64,000 nt of DNA from Deltaproteobacteria bacterium (GCA_013349295.1 DUZW01000014.1:1-64000); one strand, 5' to 3'. Counted from the stretch's first letter, positions 29,243 to 39,194 are shown. Notes: a model not told the origin generated them from the letters alone. Numbers and translations: made by a program.

Positions 29243-30151
29243 TCAGGTGGCATGTAAAGTCGGTATTTCAAATACTGCCAGGATGCAATCGATGAAATCC
29301 TTTAACAGCAGATCGGCAGGTTGCGATTTTACTATGAGCGTCCGGTGCTGGGTGTGCTGAAATAAGGGCAAGCGGTGTTCTTTGAGGGTCCCCTGCTGAA
29401 TATGATGGTCCACGAGAGACCGTGAAACAAAGGTAATGCCATTCCCCTCACAAACAGAATTGATTATGAGGTGCAGATCGTCGCACACGATCGTTCGGGA
29501 AAACTCATTCGAATTTCTGTTAATGTTTACCATATTGAATGCGAGTAGCTTGGTGGAGCAACATCCTTCTTTCCTCATGTAAATATCGAAGGCAATAAGC
29601 TGATCGATCGTCGCATTCTGCTTAATATTGAGAGAGGGTGAACTGACGAAGACCACTTTGTCGTCCGGCATGGCCATGCTCTCAAAACCGCTGAAATCAT
29701 AATCTTCAAAATGCTCAATCACCCCCGCCCGATAACTCCCCTCACGCAGACCCTCGAGGACCTTGTCCGGAACCTCAAAAGAAAAATTCATTCCGGTTAC
29801 CGTTGAGTGCGACAGCATGAAAACCTTCATAATCTGAGGAAGATAGGCAATGCCAAATGCGGGACTGCAGCCGAAACCGACACACGCTTTTTGGCGAAGC
29901 ACGTTCAGGTCCTGTGCCAGTTCTTTTTCAAGGTCGAGCATCCTGATCGCTTTTTCCAGGACAATTCTGCCCGCTTCGGTCGGGACAAGTATCGGGCCGT
30001 TTCGGTTAATCAACGAAAATCCGTATTGGTCTTCAAGTTGCTGTATTCTCCGGGAAACGGCAGACTGGGTGACACAAAGAGACTCGGCTGCCTTGGAGAA
30101 ACTGCCTGAGGTAATGGAAATAATAAATGTGTGTAAATAGTCGGATTTCAT
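29243..30151 (-). CDS. LysR-family transcriptional regulator
   Basis: N-terminal HTH MKSDYLHTFIISITSGSFSKAAESLCVTQSAVSRRIQQLEDQYGFSLINR. Confidence 0.85.
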   Translation of the reverse strand: MKSDYLHTFIISITSGSFSKAAESLCVTQSAVSRRIQQLEDQYGFSLINRNGPILVPTEAGRIVLEKAIRMLDLEKELAQDLNVLRQKACVGFGCSPAFGIAYLPQIMKVFMLSHSTVTGMNFSFEVPDKVLEGLREGSYRAGVIEHFEDYDFSGFESMAMPDDKVVFVSSPSLNIKQNATIDQLIAFDIYMRKEGCCSTKLLAFNMVNINRNSNEFSRTIVCDDLHLIINSVCEGNGITFVSRSLVDHHIQQGTLKEHRLPLFQHTQHRTLIVKSQPADLLLKDFIDCILAVFEIPTLHAT

Positions 30152-30306
30152 CTGTTTCCCTTTTTGTGGTCTATTTGCCATGCGCAAAACGCATAGACCC
30201 ACAACTAAATTTCGTTTTTAATATCTGTAGGATATGACTATAGTGCAAATACGGTATTGGGGCAATATGCATAAAAGACATAAAGTGACTGCGAGAAAAA
30301 TCCACC

Positions 30307-30843
30307 TTGATTGATATTACGATCGCCAGAATTACCCATGTGGAGTGGGTTTGTCAGCTTGAAATGCTCCTGCATAGAAGCTCAACCTCAGTCTCGCTTC
30401 CTTCATACCATGATTGTGAGCTTGGCGTCTGGCTCTATGGTGAAGGGTTGCGGGCGTACAAGGAGATTCCGGAAATCGGTTTGCTGGAAAAGAGTCACAA
30501 GTTTTTTCATGTCGCCGCCGATAACGTTCTTAAATGGCATAATGGTTCAAAATTCAACTCACAAAAAACGGCACAGGCCGAGATCGATTTCCATGACGCT
30601 TTGCGAACAAGTAAGGAAATCGTTTATCATCTGACGATGCTGGAATTCAAAATGCTGCAGAAGTATCAGAAATCTCAGGAAGTTGTGCCAAGTGGACTAA
30701 AAAACATGATTAACCATCCGTGGCAGGCACTCAAGTCGGTGATTGATGGCAAGAGTAGGCGGCTTGATGTAGCCAGGGTTTCGTTAGATATGCTAAAGAA
30801 AGACCTTGTTAAGAGCGGCGTTCAAGATTCACTATGTGAATAG
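30307..30843 (+). CDS. CZB (chemoreceptor zinc-binding) domain protein
   Basis: HVEWVCQLE...CELGVWLYGEGLRAYKEIPEIGLLEKSHKFFHVAADN. Confidence 0.7.
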   Translation: MIDITIARITHVEWVCQLEMLLHRSSTSVSLPSYHDCELGVWLYGEGLRAYKEIPEIGLLEKSHKFFHVAADNVLKWHNGSKFNSQKTAQAEIDFHDALRTSKEIVYHLTMLEFKMLQKYQKSQEVVPSGLKNMINHPWQALKSVIDGKSRRLDVARVSLDMLKKDLVKSGVQDSLCE

Positions 30844-30859
30844 TATAGTGCCTCCGAAG

Positions 30860-32073
30860 TGTACAGAGATAGTATTCACCTGACACTGCCACCCTTGGCG
30901 GGGTGAAAAATTACGCCGCTTTTTTTGTATTTCCCTTTACGTCGTTCTTTGGCAACTCGTCAGTAAACGCCCGGTATGGTGTCCGGCCGTTCATATTGCG
31001 CCCCTGGTGGGTACGTTCCGTATTGTAGACCTTGAGGTAAGCATCAAGGTCTGCCTGCATCTGCTCCACGGTTTCATACCATTTCTTGCGGCCTTGGAGG
31101 CGGAAATGCTCATCGAGCAAGGTGCGGTGCAGCCGTTCGACAAAGCCGTTGCTTTGCGGCCTACGGACCCTGGTGGTGCGGTGCTCGATCCCTTCAAGCT
31201 GCAAGAACAGCTCGTAAGGATGACGATCCGGGCGGCCGCAAAACTCCCGGCCGTTGTCGGAGAGAATGGTGGTAATCCGGGCTTCGTGTTGCTCGAAAAA
31301 CGGCAGCACGTTTTCGTTGAGCACATGCACGGCCGTTACCGGCAGCTTGGAGGTATAGAGACGACCCCAGGCATACCGGGAATGGCAATCGATGACAGAC
31401 TGGAGATATACTCGGCCAACCCCCTTGAGGACGCCGACGAAAAAGGTGTCCACCGCCACGAGATCGCCGGTGTGCCGGGTTTCAATGTGCCGCTCACGGA
31501 ACTCCGGGCTGAACCGTTCCAGCAGGCGGACCTGGGTGTCGCTGAGGTCCAGTTTTTGCTCACGGACTGTTTTTTCAAGGCGTAAAAGCCGGTCATGCCG
31601 ACTTTGAAGATTGTGGCGACTCCACACGCCCCGGACTCCACCGGCGCTGACCTGGACGTTTTGCAGGACAAGTTGTTGAGCGACCCTCACCGGCCCGTGG
31701 GTTGGCTGATGCAGGCTGTGTTCCAAAATCGCCTTTTCGACCTCCTCGCTGACCCGATTGGGGTGCGGCCCCTTGGGACCGGGGAGACGATCAAGCAGGC
31801 CTTGGGCTCCATAGGTCTGGAAGTTGCGGCGGATCTCGTAAAACTGCTGCCGAGAATAGCCCATCACCTGGCAGGCCTTGCTGACGTTGTTTAATTCCGA
31901 AGCGAGTTCTAGCAAACTGAGCTTCCTTCGTGCTACTTTGTGTTTGGTGGTCATGACACTCTCCTGTTTTGAGGTTGATGAAGCTTCGCAACTCCATCTT
32001 TACCCCAACCAAGGGAGGCATGACCACCTCTTCATTTAGAGGCTGACTGTCAGGTTATAACCATCTCAATACA
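30860..32073 (-). mobile_element. IS481-family insertion sequence, apparently intact
   Basis: DDE transposase, imperfect terminal IRs (TGTACAGAGATAGTATTCACCTGACA vs TGTATTGAGATGGTTATAACCTGACA), 7-bp TSD TCCGAAG at 30853-30859 and 32074-32080. Confidence 0.85.
30911..31954 (-). CDS. IS481-family DDE transposase
   Basis: AVDTFFVG, ILSDNGREF, SNGFVERLHRTLLDEHF. Confidence 0.88.
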   Translation of the reverse strand: MTTKHKVARRKLSLLELASELNNVSKACQVMGYSRQQFYEIRRNFQTYGAQGLLDRLPGPKGPHPNRVSEEVEKAILEHSLHQPTHGPVRVAQQLVLQNVQVSAGGVRGVWSRHNLQSRHDRLLRLEKTVREQKLDLSDTQVRLLERFSPEFRERHIETRHTGDLVAVDTFFVGVLKGVGRVYLQSVIDCHSRYAWGRLYTSKLPVTAVHVLNENVLPFFEQHEARITTILSDNGREFCGRPDRHPYELFLQLEGIEHRTTRVRRPQSNGFVERLHRTLLDEHFRLQGRKKWYETVEQMQADLDAYLKVYNTERTHQGRNMNGRTPYRAFTDELPKNDVKGNTKKAA

Positions 32074-32139
32074 TCCGAAGATTATGATTTTAAAGAAGTT
32101 CTCGTAGTTGCAATATATAATATAGAAAAGGAGATTGCC

Positions 32140-32433
32140 ATGATTGCAAATTGTCCGAATTTAATTGGCAGCGTTAAAACAGTGGCCTGGGGAAATGGCG
32201 CGGGTGGCGGCTATGGTGCCGGTTACGGAGCCGGGTGCGGAACTGGCGGCGGCATGGGAATGCATACAATGGCCGGCGGTTGCAAGGCTGCCTGTGGTGC
32301 TGTTCTGGGACATGGATTATTGCCGTTGGCCCTTATTGCCGCAGTCGGGTATCTGGGCTACAAAGTATATGCCATCTCGAAAAACGAGGTGACCGGTGGT
32401 CCCGTGAAATCGGTAAGTGCTGCGTTAGGTTGA
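32140..32433 (+). CDS. glycine-rich small membrane protein
   Basis: GNGAGGGYGAGYGAGCGTGGGMGMHTMAGGCKAACG then TM LLPLALIAAVGYLGYKVY; RBS aaggaga. Confidence 0.6.
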   Translation: MIANCPNLIGSVKTVAWGNGAGGGYGAGYGAGCGTGGGMGMHTMAGGCKAACGAVLGHGLLPLALIAAVGYLGYKVYAISKNEVTGGPVKSVSAALG

Positions 32434-32769
32434 GCAACGAGTGAAATGCTGCTTACGGAAGAACTTCCGGCCCAACTCGACAAAGGTTGGATCATGAACG
32501 ATAATGCCGCTTCAATTCGTTGCCAGAGGCAGGCCCTGGCTGCTTGGTGTGAGTCGGAGCGGTAGATTTCAAGGAATTGTTCTTTGGGCAGTATGGCCGA
32601 GCAGACGGTTCGTTGAGTTCAACCTATTGTTTTAGAGATGATGAGGTGTGTCGGATTTCTCCTCTCTGTTATGGCTCGGTCTGGAAGCAAAACCTGAGTA
32701 AAGTTGGTTAAACCGGATGCATTTTTCATGTTTTTTACTAATGAACCATTTTTTTTAATTTACCTCAAG

Positions 32770-33183
32770 TTAGGAAAAATTATCAGCGACGGATGTAAGC
32801 CCGTGTTTCGCCAGCTCCCCAAACAGCCTTACTTTAGTTATCGGTTTGATCAGATAGGCATCGCAACCCGCTAAGGCTGCCTTTACCACATGGTCTTTAT
32901 CAGATGAACTGGTTGTCATAAATATCTTTGCTCCCTGTTCCCGTTGCAGCTTAAAAAACCCTTCCAGTCGACGAATTTCCGAAAGAGCCTGCTGGCCATC
33001 CATCTGCGGCATCATGATATCCAGGCAGATCAGGTCATATTTCCCATTATTTTTAAGCTCTAACTGTACGGCGTTGACTGCCTCCACGCCGTTCACGGCA
33101 ATATCAATCTCTCCCACGGTGGATAAATGTTTTGTGAGAAGCTTGCGTGATAAAAAATCGTCTTCAGCTATCAGGATTTTCAT
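32770..33183 (-). CDS. CheY-like response regulator
   Basis: KILIAEDD...LICLDIMMPQMDG...TTSSSD...YLIKPI. Confidence 0.88.
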   Translation of the reverse strand: MKILIAEDDFLSRKLLTKHLSTVGEIDIAVNGVEAVNAVQLELKNNGKYDLICLDIMMPQMDGQQALSEIRRLEGFFKLQREQGAKIFMTTSSSDKDHVVKAALAGCDAYLIKPITKVRLFGELAKHGLTSVADNFS

Positions 33184-33565
33184 GATAGAGCTGCCTCCAT
33201 AGGGCAGAAGGATCTTTGCCTTCCTGTATGTGGGGCTTGAGGCTTAATTTTTTCAACCTACACTACCCCACAAGGGTAGTAGGGAGGTATGTAGATATTA
33301 AAAGTGGTTCCCAATTATGATTCTACGGTGATCGCTCCGCGGTGCTTCCTTATGATCGTATCGCACACGACGATTGTCAAGATAGTTGTTACCTGTACTA
33401 TGCTCTGCCGCTACTTCTCTAGTTTCGATTTGTTTATCAGCTTCCGGATTCTCCGGGTTAAACAGGTTCACATTTTTATTTTTACAGAAATTGTGCTATC
33501 TTATAATAAGATCAGCTAAATATTAGCCAGGGTTGCCCTAATGTTCATAATTAACCTCAAACCAA

Positions 33566-34180
33566 ATGCTCACACTTAAAGAATTGTCAGGCCAGACCGG
33601 CCTGACCGAAAATAGTATAAGGAAATATCTGCGCCTGTTTGGTGCATTCCTTCAGCCTTACATCAAAAGGGGGGTGGCGAACAAACTCCTTTTTGATCCA
33701 AATTGCGTGGTGATTTTCAGTGAAGTTAAAAGGCTTCGTGATGAAGGTAAAATTGCCAGAGAGATTATCGCCTCGCTCAAGATAGCCCCGTCTTTCCCCA
33801 GCGAACTCAGCTTTCACGAGCCCATCTATCAACAGATCAGAGCCGAACAAACTGGTCAGGCCGGCCAGTTCGATGCGTACAACCGTAACCTCCAATTGCT
33901 TTACCAAAAACTTCTGGATGAAAAGGAAAAACGGATTCAGGAGCGTGACGAACGGGATATGCGCATCGTGCGCCTTGAGATACAGAACGTCAAGATGCAA
34001 GAGGCCATGAAACTCCTTCCTGATGGGAAAAATCCTGCTCAGATTAGAAAGGAATGGAACCTGGCAAGGAAAAAAGCACAAGTTGCCGCCGGGATTATTG
34101 CGGACATCAAACGACTCTCCTTCTTTCGTTTTTTGAAAAGAAAAAAGCACCTGGAAAGGCTTCAGAAGCTTCTTGTGTGA
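33566..34180 (+). CDS. MerR-like HTH DNA-binding protein with coiled-coil C-terminus
   Basis: LTLKELSGQTGLTENSIRKYLRLFGAFL...LLFDPNCVVIFSEVKRLRDEGKIAREI. Confidence 0.65.
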   Translation: MLTLKELSGQTGLTENSIRKYLRLFGAFLQPYIKRGVANKLLFDPNCVVIFSEVKRLRDEGKIAREIIASLKIAPSFPSELSFHEPIYQQIRAEQTGQAGQFDAYNRNLQLLYQKLLDEKEKRIQERDERDMRIVRLEIQNVKMQEAMKLLPDGKNPAQIRKEWNLARKKAQVAAGIIADIKRLSFFRFLKRKKHLERLQKLLV

Positions 34181-34196
34181 TTGGCGGAGGGCGGTG

Positions 34197-35501
34197 CTAC
34201 TGAACTGTGCCGGTTATCTCCTTAAAAGGATCGGTAGACGCCTTTCCCTTGATCCATTCCTCTTGTTTTGGAAAACCGGCAAATTCAAGCACGCGGTCCT
34301 TGAACCGTCTGGCGCTTACGGTTGACAATAGTTTGAAATCGCGGCCATACATTTTTTCACTTTCCTGGGCAGCCTCATTTTTGAGGGCGGTAATCCTGTC
34401 ATCGGGGAATTCCTTGAGACTTTTCTGAAAAGATTTTTCCCGTTCCTCGTTATACTGCTGATTCAGCCTTTCCATCTCTCGCTTCTGTTGCCTTTCATCC
34501 TGCTGGGCCTTTTGTTTTTCTGTTTGCTCAAGTTCAAAAAGATTGGGCTGGAAGCAGTAGTTTTCCTGGATGGCTTTCATAGTATAGGCCCCAATGGTTC
34601 TCACTTTTCCTTCCCGGATTTTCCCTTCGACATAGCGAAGGTTCTCCAGGATGGCCTCTTCTTTATAGGAGGCCAGGATTTCATTCGCCTGAATGGATGT
34701 CAGGTGAAAATAATCTTTGAGACGTTGGTAGATTTCCATATTTTTTATGCCCGCAGCCGAGTGATCAAAGAGAAGCGCCGGATTGTTTTTTTGGGGTGAG
34801 ATGTGGAATTTCAAGGCCACAACTTTTCGCTTTTCCTTTTTGTATTCAACTCTGACCAGCAGGTCGGATTTAATATTTATTTCTGACAGCGGTTTTTTGA
34901 TAATCCACTGTTTTAAAAATTTGAATTCTTTGTATTCATGGTCGTTAATGCCCATCACCTTGCGGAAAGCCTCCAGGGGGATGAATGGAGACTGGCCTTG
35001 ACATTTCCGGGCGATAAAATAATCCACACACAGCTCATAGAGGGCCAGGGCATGCTTGCTGCTGAATTTGTTCTGCATGCTCAGGCTGATGCGAGCGTAT
35101 AGGCTTGGGTTGAAGAGTCGGTGGCGCAGTTCGTGGCTGTAAGTGTAGTGGATCTTTTTCCGGCCATTGACTCTTTTGATCACGGCGCTGGCTAGAAGCC
35201 CGGTAGCTCCCCATTCCGAATCCCAGTTCTCTTTCGAGACTTTACCGAGGACATTCCATTCAATTCTGGTGCTGATGAGGCCTCCGAGGTACTCCTCCAC
35301 ATACCGTCGGTTTCTTCGTTTGGCGATCCCCAGTACCTGCATGTATTCATCGTAATCGACTTCAAAGACTTCCCGGTTGGGTAGGTCATAATAGGCATTG
35401 GCGAGAAGGACGTTCCAGGCCCGGCGCTGGAGCAGGTTGATGGTGTTCGATATCTGCACGGCAGCGCTGTGCTTGATGATTGACTTGTTGCTTAACTCCA
35501 T
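34197..35501 (-). CDS. Rep_3/RepB-type plasmid replication initiator
   Basis: MELSNKSIIKHSAAVQISNTINLLQRRAWNVLLANAY...KFSSKHALALYELCVDYF...FRKVMGINDHEYKEFKFLKQWIIKKPLSEIN. Confidence 0.85.
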   Translation of the reverse strand: MELSNKSIIKHSAAVQISNTINLLQRRAWNVLLANAYYDLPNREVFEVDYDEYMQVLGIAKRRNRRYVEEYLGGLISTRIEWNVLGKVSKENWDSEWGATGLLASAVIKRVNGRKKIHYTYSHELRHRLFNPSLYARISLSMQNKFSSKHALALYELCVDYFIARKCQGQSPFIPLEAFRKVMGINDHEYKEFKFLKQWIIKKPLSEINIKSDLLVRVEYKKEKRKVVALKFHISPQKNNPALLFDHSAAGIKNMEIYQRLKDYFHLTSIQANEILASYKEEAILENLRYVEGKIREGKVRTIGAYTMKAIQENYCFQPNLFELEQTEKQKAQQDERQQKREMERLNQQYNEEREKSFQKSLKEFPDDRITALKNEAAQESEKMYGRDFKLLSTVSARRFKDRVLEFAGFPKQEEWIKGKASTDPFKEITGTVQ

Positions 35502-35620
35502 AAAATTATTAAATATAAATATATTTTTAGTATAGCAAAAAGGTTGAGAACCGTCAAAGGATGGTGTTAACCTTTCCAAATTTGTGGACCGATATCTGGT
35601 CCCTTTCCGGGAGGGTATTT

Positions 35621-35694
35621 GCACAAATGTCATTACCTTTGTTGCGCAAATTCTTTAACCTTACGGCTGAAAACTGCGCAAATTTCTTAACCCT
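35621..35694. repeat. iteron-like direct repeats upstream of rep
   Basis: GCACAAATGTCATTACCTT / GCGCAAATTCTTTAACCTT / GCGCAAATTTCTTAACCCT starting at 35621, 35644, 35676. Confidence 0.6.
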
Positions 35695-35915
35695 CAACCT
35701 GGATTATGGCCGAAGCTTGGCTAAAACTTACGCCCGTAAATATATATAACAGTTAGTAATAACAACGTTTTTTGTTGTTTGTTTTTGATCTGACTGATTG
35801 CTTGGCCCTGATGTTTACGGGCTACAAAATGGTATTTGAAAGGGGATGATGGTTTGTAGAGGCTATGGCAGGGGAGGGAAACTTATTTGTCGCTAAACTT
35901 AGCGGAATCTGGTTG

Positions 35916-36019
35916 CCCCACTTGTTGCGCGCTCATGCGCGACCCCGCTTCTGCCATATCCGGTTTTACAACCTGTCAGAACCGGGGTCGCGCCTGGAAA
36001 ACCTGCGCAACAAGTGGGG
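35916..36019. repeat. nested long inverted repeat (15-bp outer, 11-bp inner stems)
   Basis: CCCCACTTGTTGCGC(35916-35930)/GCGCAACAAGTGGGG(36005-36019); GCGCGACCCCG(35937-35947)/CGGGGTCGCGC(35983-35993). Confidence 0.85.
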
Positions 36020-36149
36020 CCTGGTTTTTGACCGGTTTTGTGAACTGGCTCAATCTGGCTTTGGCGTACTGGCCGCTTGAGCCTCATGGCCTTCCGAGAT
36101 GTAGGGCGGTATGCTATACTATGAATGTATTATTCATAACTGAAAATGT

Positions 36150-37133
36150 ATGCCCCAATTTCACATCCCTCGGCGACCGCGTTACGAACGGATTGCGCCG
36201 TCTGCTCCCTTCAAGGTCACTGACCGTGACCTTGAAATTGTTCACTACGTTTACCAGCACCGTTTTTTGACCTCGGACCAGATTACTGCTTTAACAGGCG
36301 GGAGCCAGCAGGGTGTTTCTAGAAGGTTGAACCTGCTTTTTCATGCCGGTTGGCTTGATCGACCACGGGCGCAACTGCTTATGCCGGACCGGCTGGATAA
36401 GCGCTGCAACCATACCATGATTTATGCCCTTGGTAATAACGGGGCAAAGTATCTCAGCGGGGAACTGGACCTGCCGCTCTCCACCATTAACTGGACGGCA
36501 AAGAACAGTGGCCTGAAGAATGGCTTCTTTTTTGAGCACACCCTTTGGGTGGCTGAATTTATGGTCATGGTCAGGCTGGCCTGCCGGAAGGAGAAAAGGC
36601 TTGAGTTTATCAGCCAGGAGGAGATCGTGAACAGCAGAAGGACGCTGCCTGCGGCACCTTCTAAAGAACTTGGTTTTGAGGTGGAAGTGCTGCTGCGGAA
36701 AGACCAGCGTAAGCCCTATACGGTTCCCGTTGTGCCGGATGCGGCTTTTGGCCTGCGGCGCTTGGGTAGCTCCAAGGAGCAGGAGGAAATGTATTTCTTT
36801 TTGGAGGCGGACCGGGCGACGATGCCGATCCGGCGAGCAAGCCTTTACCGAAGTTCTTTTTACAAGAAGATGCTCGGCTATTACCATGCCTGGAAAACAG
36901 GGGCTTGGGGTGCGACTTTCCACTTCAAGAATGCCAGGGTGTTGACCATTACCACCAGTATGGAACGTATTGGTAATATGGTCTCCATGGGAAAGGAAAT
37001 TGATCCCTGGAAAAAGGGCCTGGGGATGTTTCTCTTTGCCCCAAGGGCAAGCTTCAGTCTTGATCAACCTCAGCAGGTTTTTGAGCGTGTCTGGATTGCC
37101 GGAAATGGCAAGAAAGTGAGTATTCTTGACTAG
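36150..37133 (+). CDS. replication-relaxation family protein
   Basis: N-terminal wH (TDRDLEIVHYVYQHRFLTSDQITALTG) and C-terminal VVPDAAFGLRR...YFFLEADRATMPIRR. Confidence 0.75.
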   Translation: MPQFHIPRRPRYERIAPSAPFKVTDRDLEIVHYVYQHRFLTSDQITALTGGSQQGVSRRLNLLFHAGWLDRPRAQLLMPDRLDKRCNHTMIYALGNNGAKYLSGELDLPLSTINWTAKNSGLKNGFFFEHTLWVAEFMVMVRLACRKEKRLEFISQEEIVNSRRTLPAAPSKELGFEVEVLLRKDQRKPYTVPVVPDAAFGLRRLGSSKEQEEMYFFLEADRATMPIRRASLYRSSFYKKMLGYYHAWKTGAWGATFHFKNARVLTITTSMERIGNMVSMGKEIDPWKKGLGMFLFAPRASFSLDQPQQVFERVWIAGNGKKVSILD

Positions 37134-37391
37134 TTGCGTATTGTGTGCTAGGTTTTTAAGTTGCCATGCCAGCAAGGCTTTAGTTCAGGGCACTGACCGC
37201 CAGGGTCTTTCCGGCGGGTTTACGGATTGACCAGGCACCGCCTTGTAAACTGGTGGCGGGACGTCACAGGGACCTGTGACCGACTAAAAGCCCATCTCTC
37301 AGGCCGCACGTTCTCCCAGGTTGCATGCCTAAGGAAGGTTCCTGTCTTCTGGCATGCGGTTGCTTTGCATCACGGGGTGGCAACAAGAAAA

Positions 37392-37414
37392 AAGACACCT
37401 GTAACAGGTGTCTT
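37392..37414. terminator. strong hairpin, terminator-like
   Basis: AAGACACCTG taa CAGGTGTCTT perfect 10-bp stem. Confidence 0.5.
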
Positions 37415-37718
37415 GTAAAACTTAGAAATAGCAGTTGTGGCAATAGAAATCGCCTTTTGTGGTGATGACCAGGGTATTGCTGAACGGATGGAGGCAGAAA
37501 CGGTGCCCGCAGTCCAAGTAAAGAACTCTATCTTTCAAAACTTTTCTCAATTCGATCGCGTTCATTTCCTTTCTTCTCTTTCTCTTCATAACGTCTCCTT
37601 TTGGGTTGAAAGCTCATCCAGGTCACTGCCTGGCCAGGGTGTAGTCCGACAATAGGTAAGCCTATTTATCTACAAGGCGTGGTTGTCGGTGTGAAAACAG
37701 ATGGAAACAGCGGGGGGA

Positions 37719-38726
37719 TCAGATCAGGGATCTGAATTGCTCGGAAGTCAGTTGGCAGGGTGTTTCGGCGAATGGGGCGATGTCGATTTTTTTGACGAAC
37801 AGTCGCCCGGAAAACAGGTCCAGACATTCATCGGCGCATTTCTGGCTGTATTCCGAAGCTCCAAAGAGGAGAATCAGTCTGCCAGCAGACCCCGCATGGG
37901 CCAAAATTGCCTCTTCCTGGCCTTTTCCGATGTTGGAGCCCATGAGGGCCACAACTTTTTGAAAACCGCCCTGGTGGGCCTTAAGGGCTGAAATGAAGTC
38001 TTCCACGACAAGCAGTGGAGCCTCATCTATTTTCAGCCGGTGAAGGTTGAACACCAGGGCCGAGCGGACAAAGCCCTTGGGCATTTTGTATTTGCCCTCC
38101 AGCTCTGCCTGTTCGTCGTTAATGCTCCGACCACAGTAGGCGACAAGCCTGCCCTGGTGGTCGTGGATTGGGATGACGATCCTATCCTTGAGCAGCCCCT
38201 TTTTGCAGAACCCCATGCCGAAATAGGTTGCCGTCTCTTGGCTGATTCCGTTTTCGGCAAAGAATGGGTGATCCATGTGCAGGCTTTTCAGGGTAAAAGG
38301 AAGCGGTGGATTGACCTCTTCCTTAGGCGGGGCCATCTTTTCTTCCGTTGTGACCGGTTCTTGCCGGTCGTTTTTTGTTTCCGTTTGCGTGCCCTCCTGA
38401 ATTGGAGGGCTTTCTACTGGTTCCAGAAAAAGTCTTTTCAGGAGCAGGGCTGCATCGCGGATTGAAATACCGCCTTCGATCATCCTGATGAAGTCGAGGA
38501 CATTGCCTCCGGTATTGCAGGAGCCGAAGCAGCGCCAGATGTTCCTGGTCAGACAGACGGAGAACTGATGTGGATCAGTGCCCTTATGGATCGGGCAGCA
38601 GCCGAGGGCATTTTTCCCCTCGACTTTTTGCAGTGCCTCAAACACCCCATAGTGTTTGAGCACCATTTCCATGGTGATGGTGGACTTGATTTCTTTATAG
38701 TCCACCCAGTTTCGTCCTTTTTGCAT
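37719..38726 (-). CDS. DNA primase-like protein (CHC2 zinc finger + Toprim)
   Basis: GCCPIHKGTDPHQFSVCLTRNIWRCFGSCNTGGNVLDFIRM; DRIVIPIHDHQGRLVAYCGRSI; LLVVEDFISALKAHQ; RBS aggaggt upstream. Confidence 0.85.
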   Translation of the reverse strand: MQKGRNWVDYKEIKSTITMEMVLKHYGVFEALQKVEGKNALGCCPIHKGTDPHQFSVCLTRNIWRCFGSCNTGGNVLDFIRMIEGGISIRDAALLLKRLFLEPVESPPIQEGTQTETKNDRQEPVTTEEKMAPPKEEVNPPLPFTLKSLHMDHPFFAENGISQETATYFGMGFCKKGLLKDRIVIPIHDHQGRLVAYCGRSINDEQAELEGKYKMPKGFVRSALVFNLHRLKIDEAPLLVVEDFISALKAHQGGFQKVVALMGSNIGKGQEEAILAHAGSAGRLILLFGASEYSQKCADECLDLFSGRLFVKKIDIAPFAETPCQLTSEQFRSLI

Positions 38727-38993
38727 AATAACCTCCTTTGTTTGTTGTTGATCTGAAAGGACAATTGTTCTGTGTGCAGAACTATAAAGTATTGAATATA
38801 TTATAAAATTTGTCAATAGGTGGGGCCTTGACTTGGCTAGGGTTAGAGAATTTTGCTCTTGAGGGGTTGGTGTCGTGGCTATGTTTTCTGAAAAAATGAT
38901 GTATGTTGCAGTGTGCTTGCTTGCTGGAGTCGCAGAAGGCCAGGGTGGTCCTAAAGCGAGGAGGAAAATGCCGAGAATTGGAGGCTGCTGGAG

Positions 38994-39194
38994 ATGAAAT
39001 TTTTTAAATACCAAATCCGGGACGGAAGGGAGATTTGGGTTTGTGGGGCCTGCAAGCGGGCACACGCCGATCTTATCCTGCTGAAAACGTGGCGGCTGAT
39101 CGACAGTAAGGAGGATGATTCTGCGTGTGAGCACTGCTCCTCTGCGATATTCACGTCACAAACTCCTGCCTTCGCGTTGGCGTCCGAGACCTGA
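38994..39194 (+). CDS. small zinc-ribbon-like protein
   Basis: CxxC pairs (WVCGACKRAH...CEHCSS). Confidence 0.4.
   Translation: MKFFKYQIRDGREIWVCGACKRAHADLILLKTWRLIDSKEDDSACEHCSSAIFTSQTPAFALASET

Noticed and set aside
31007-31585. 192-aa plus-strand ORF inside the IS481-type element
   Set aside because: Antisense of the transposase gene
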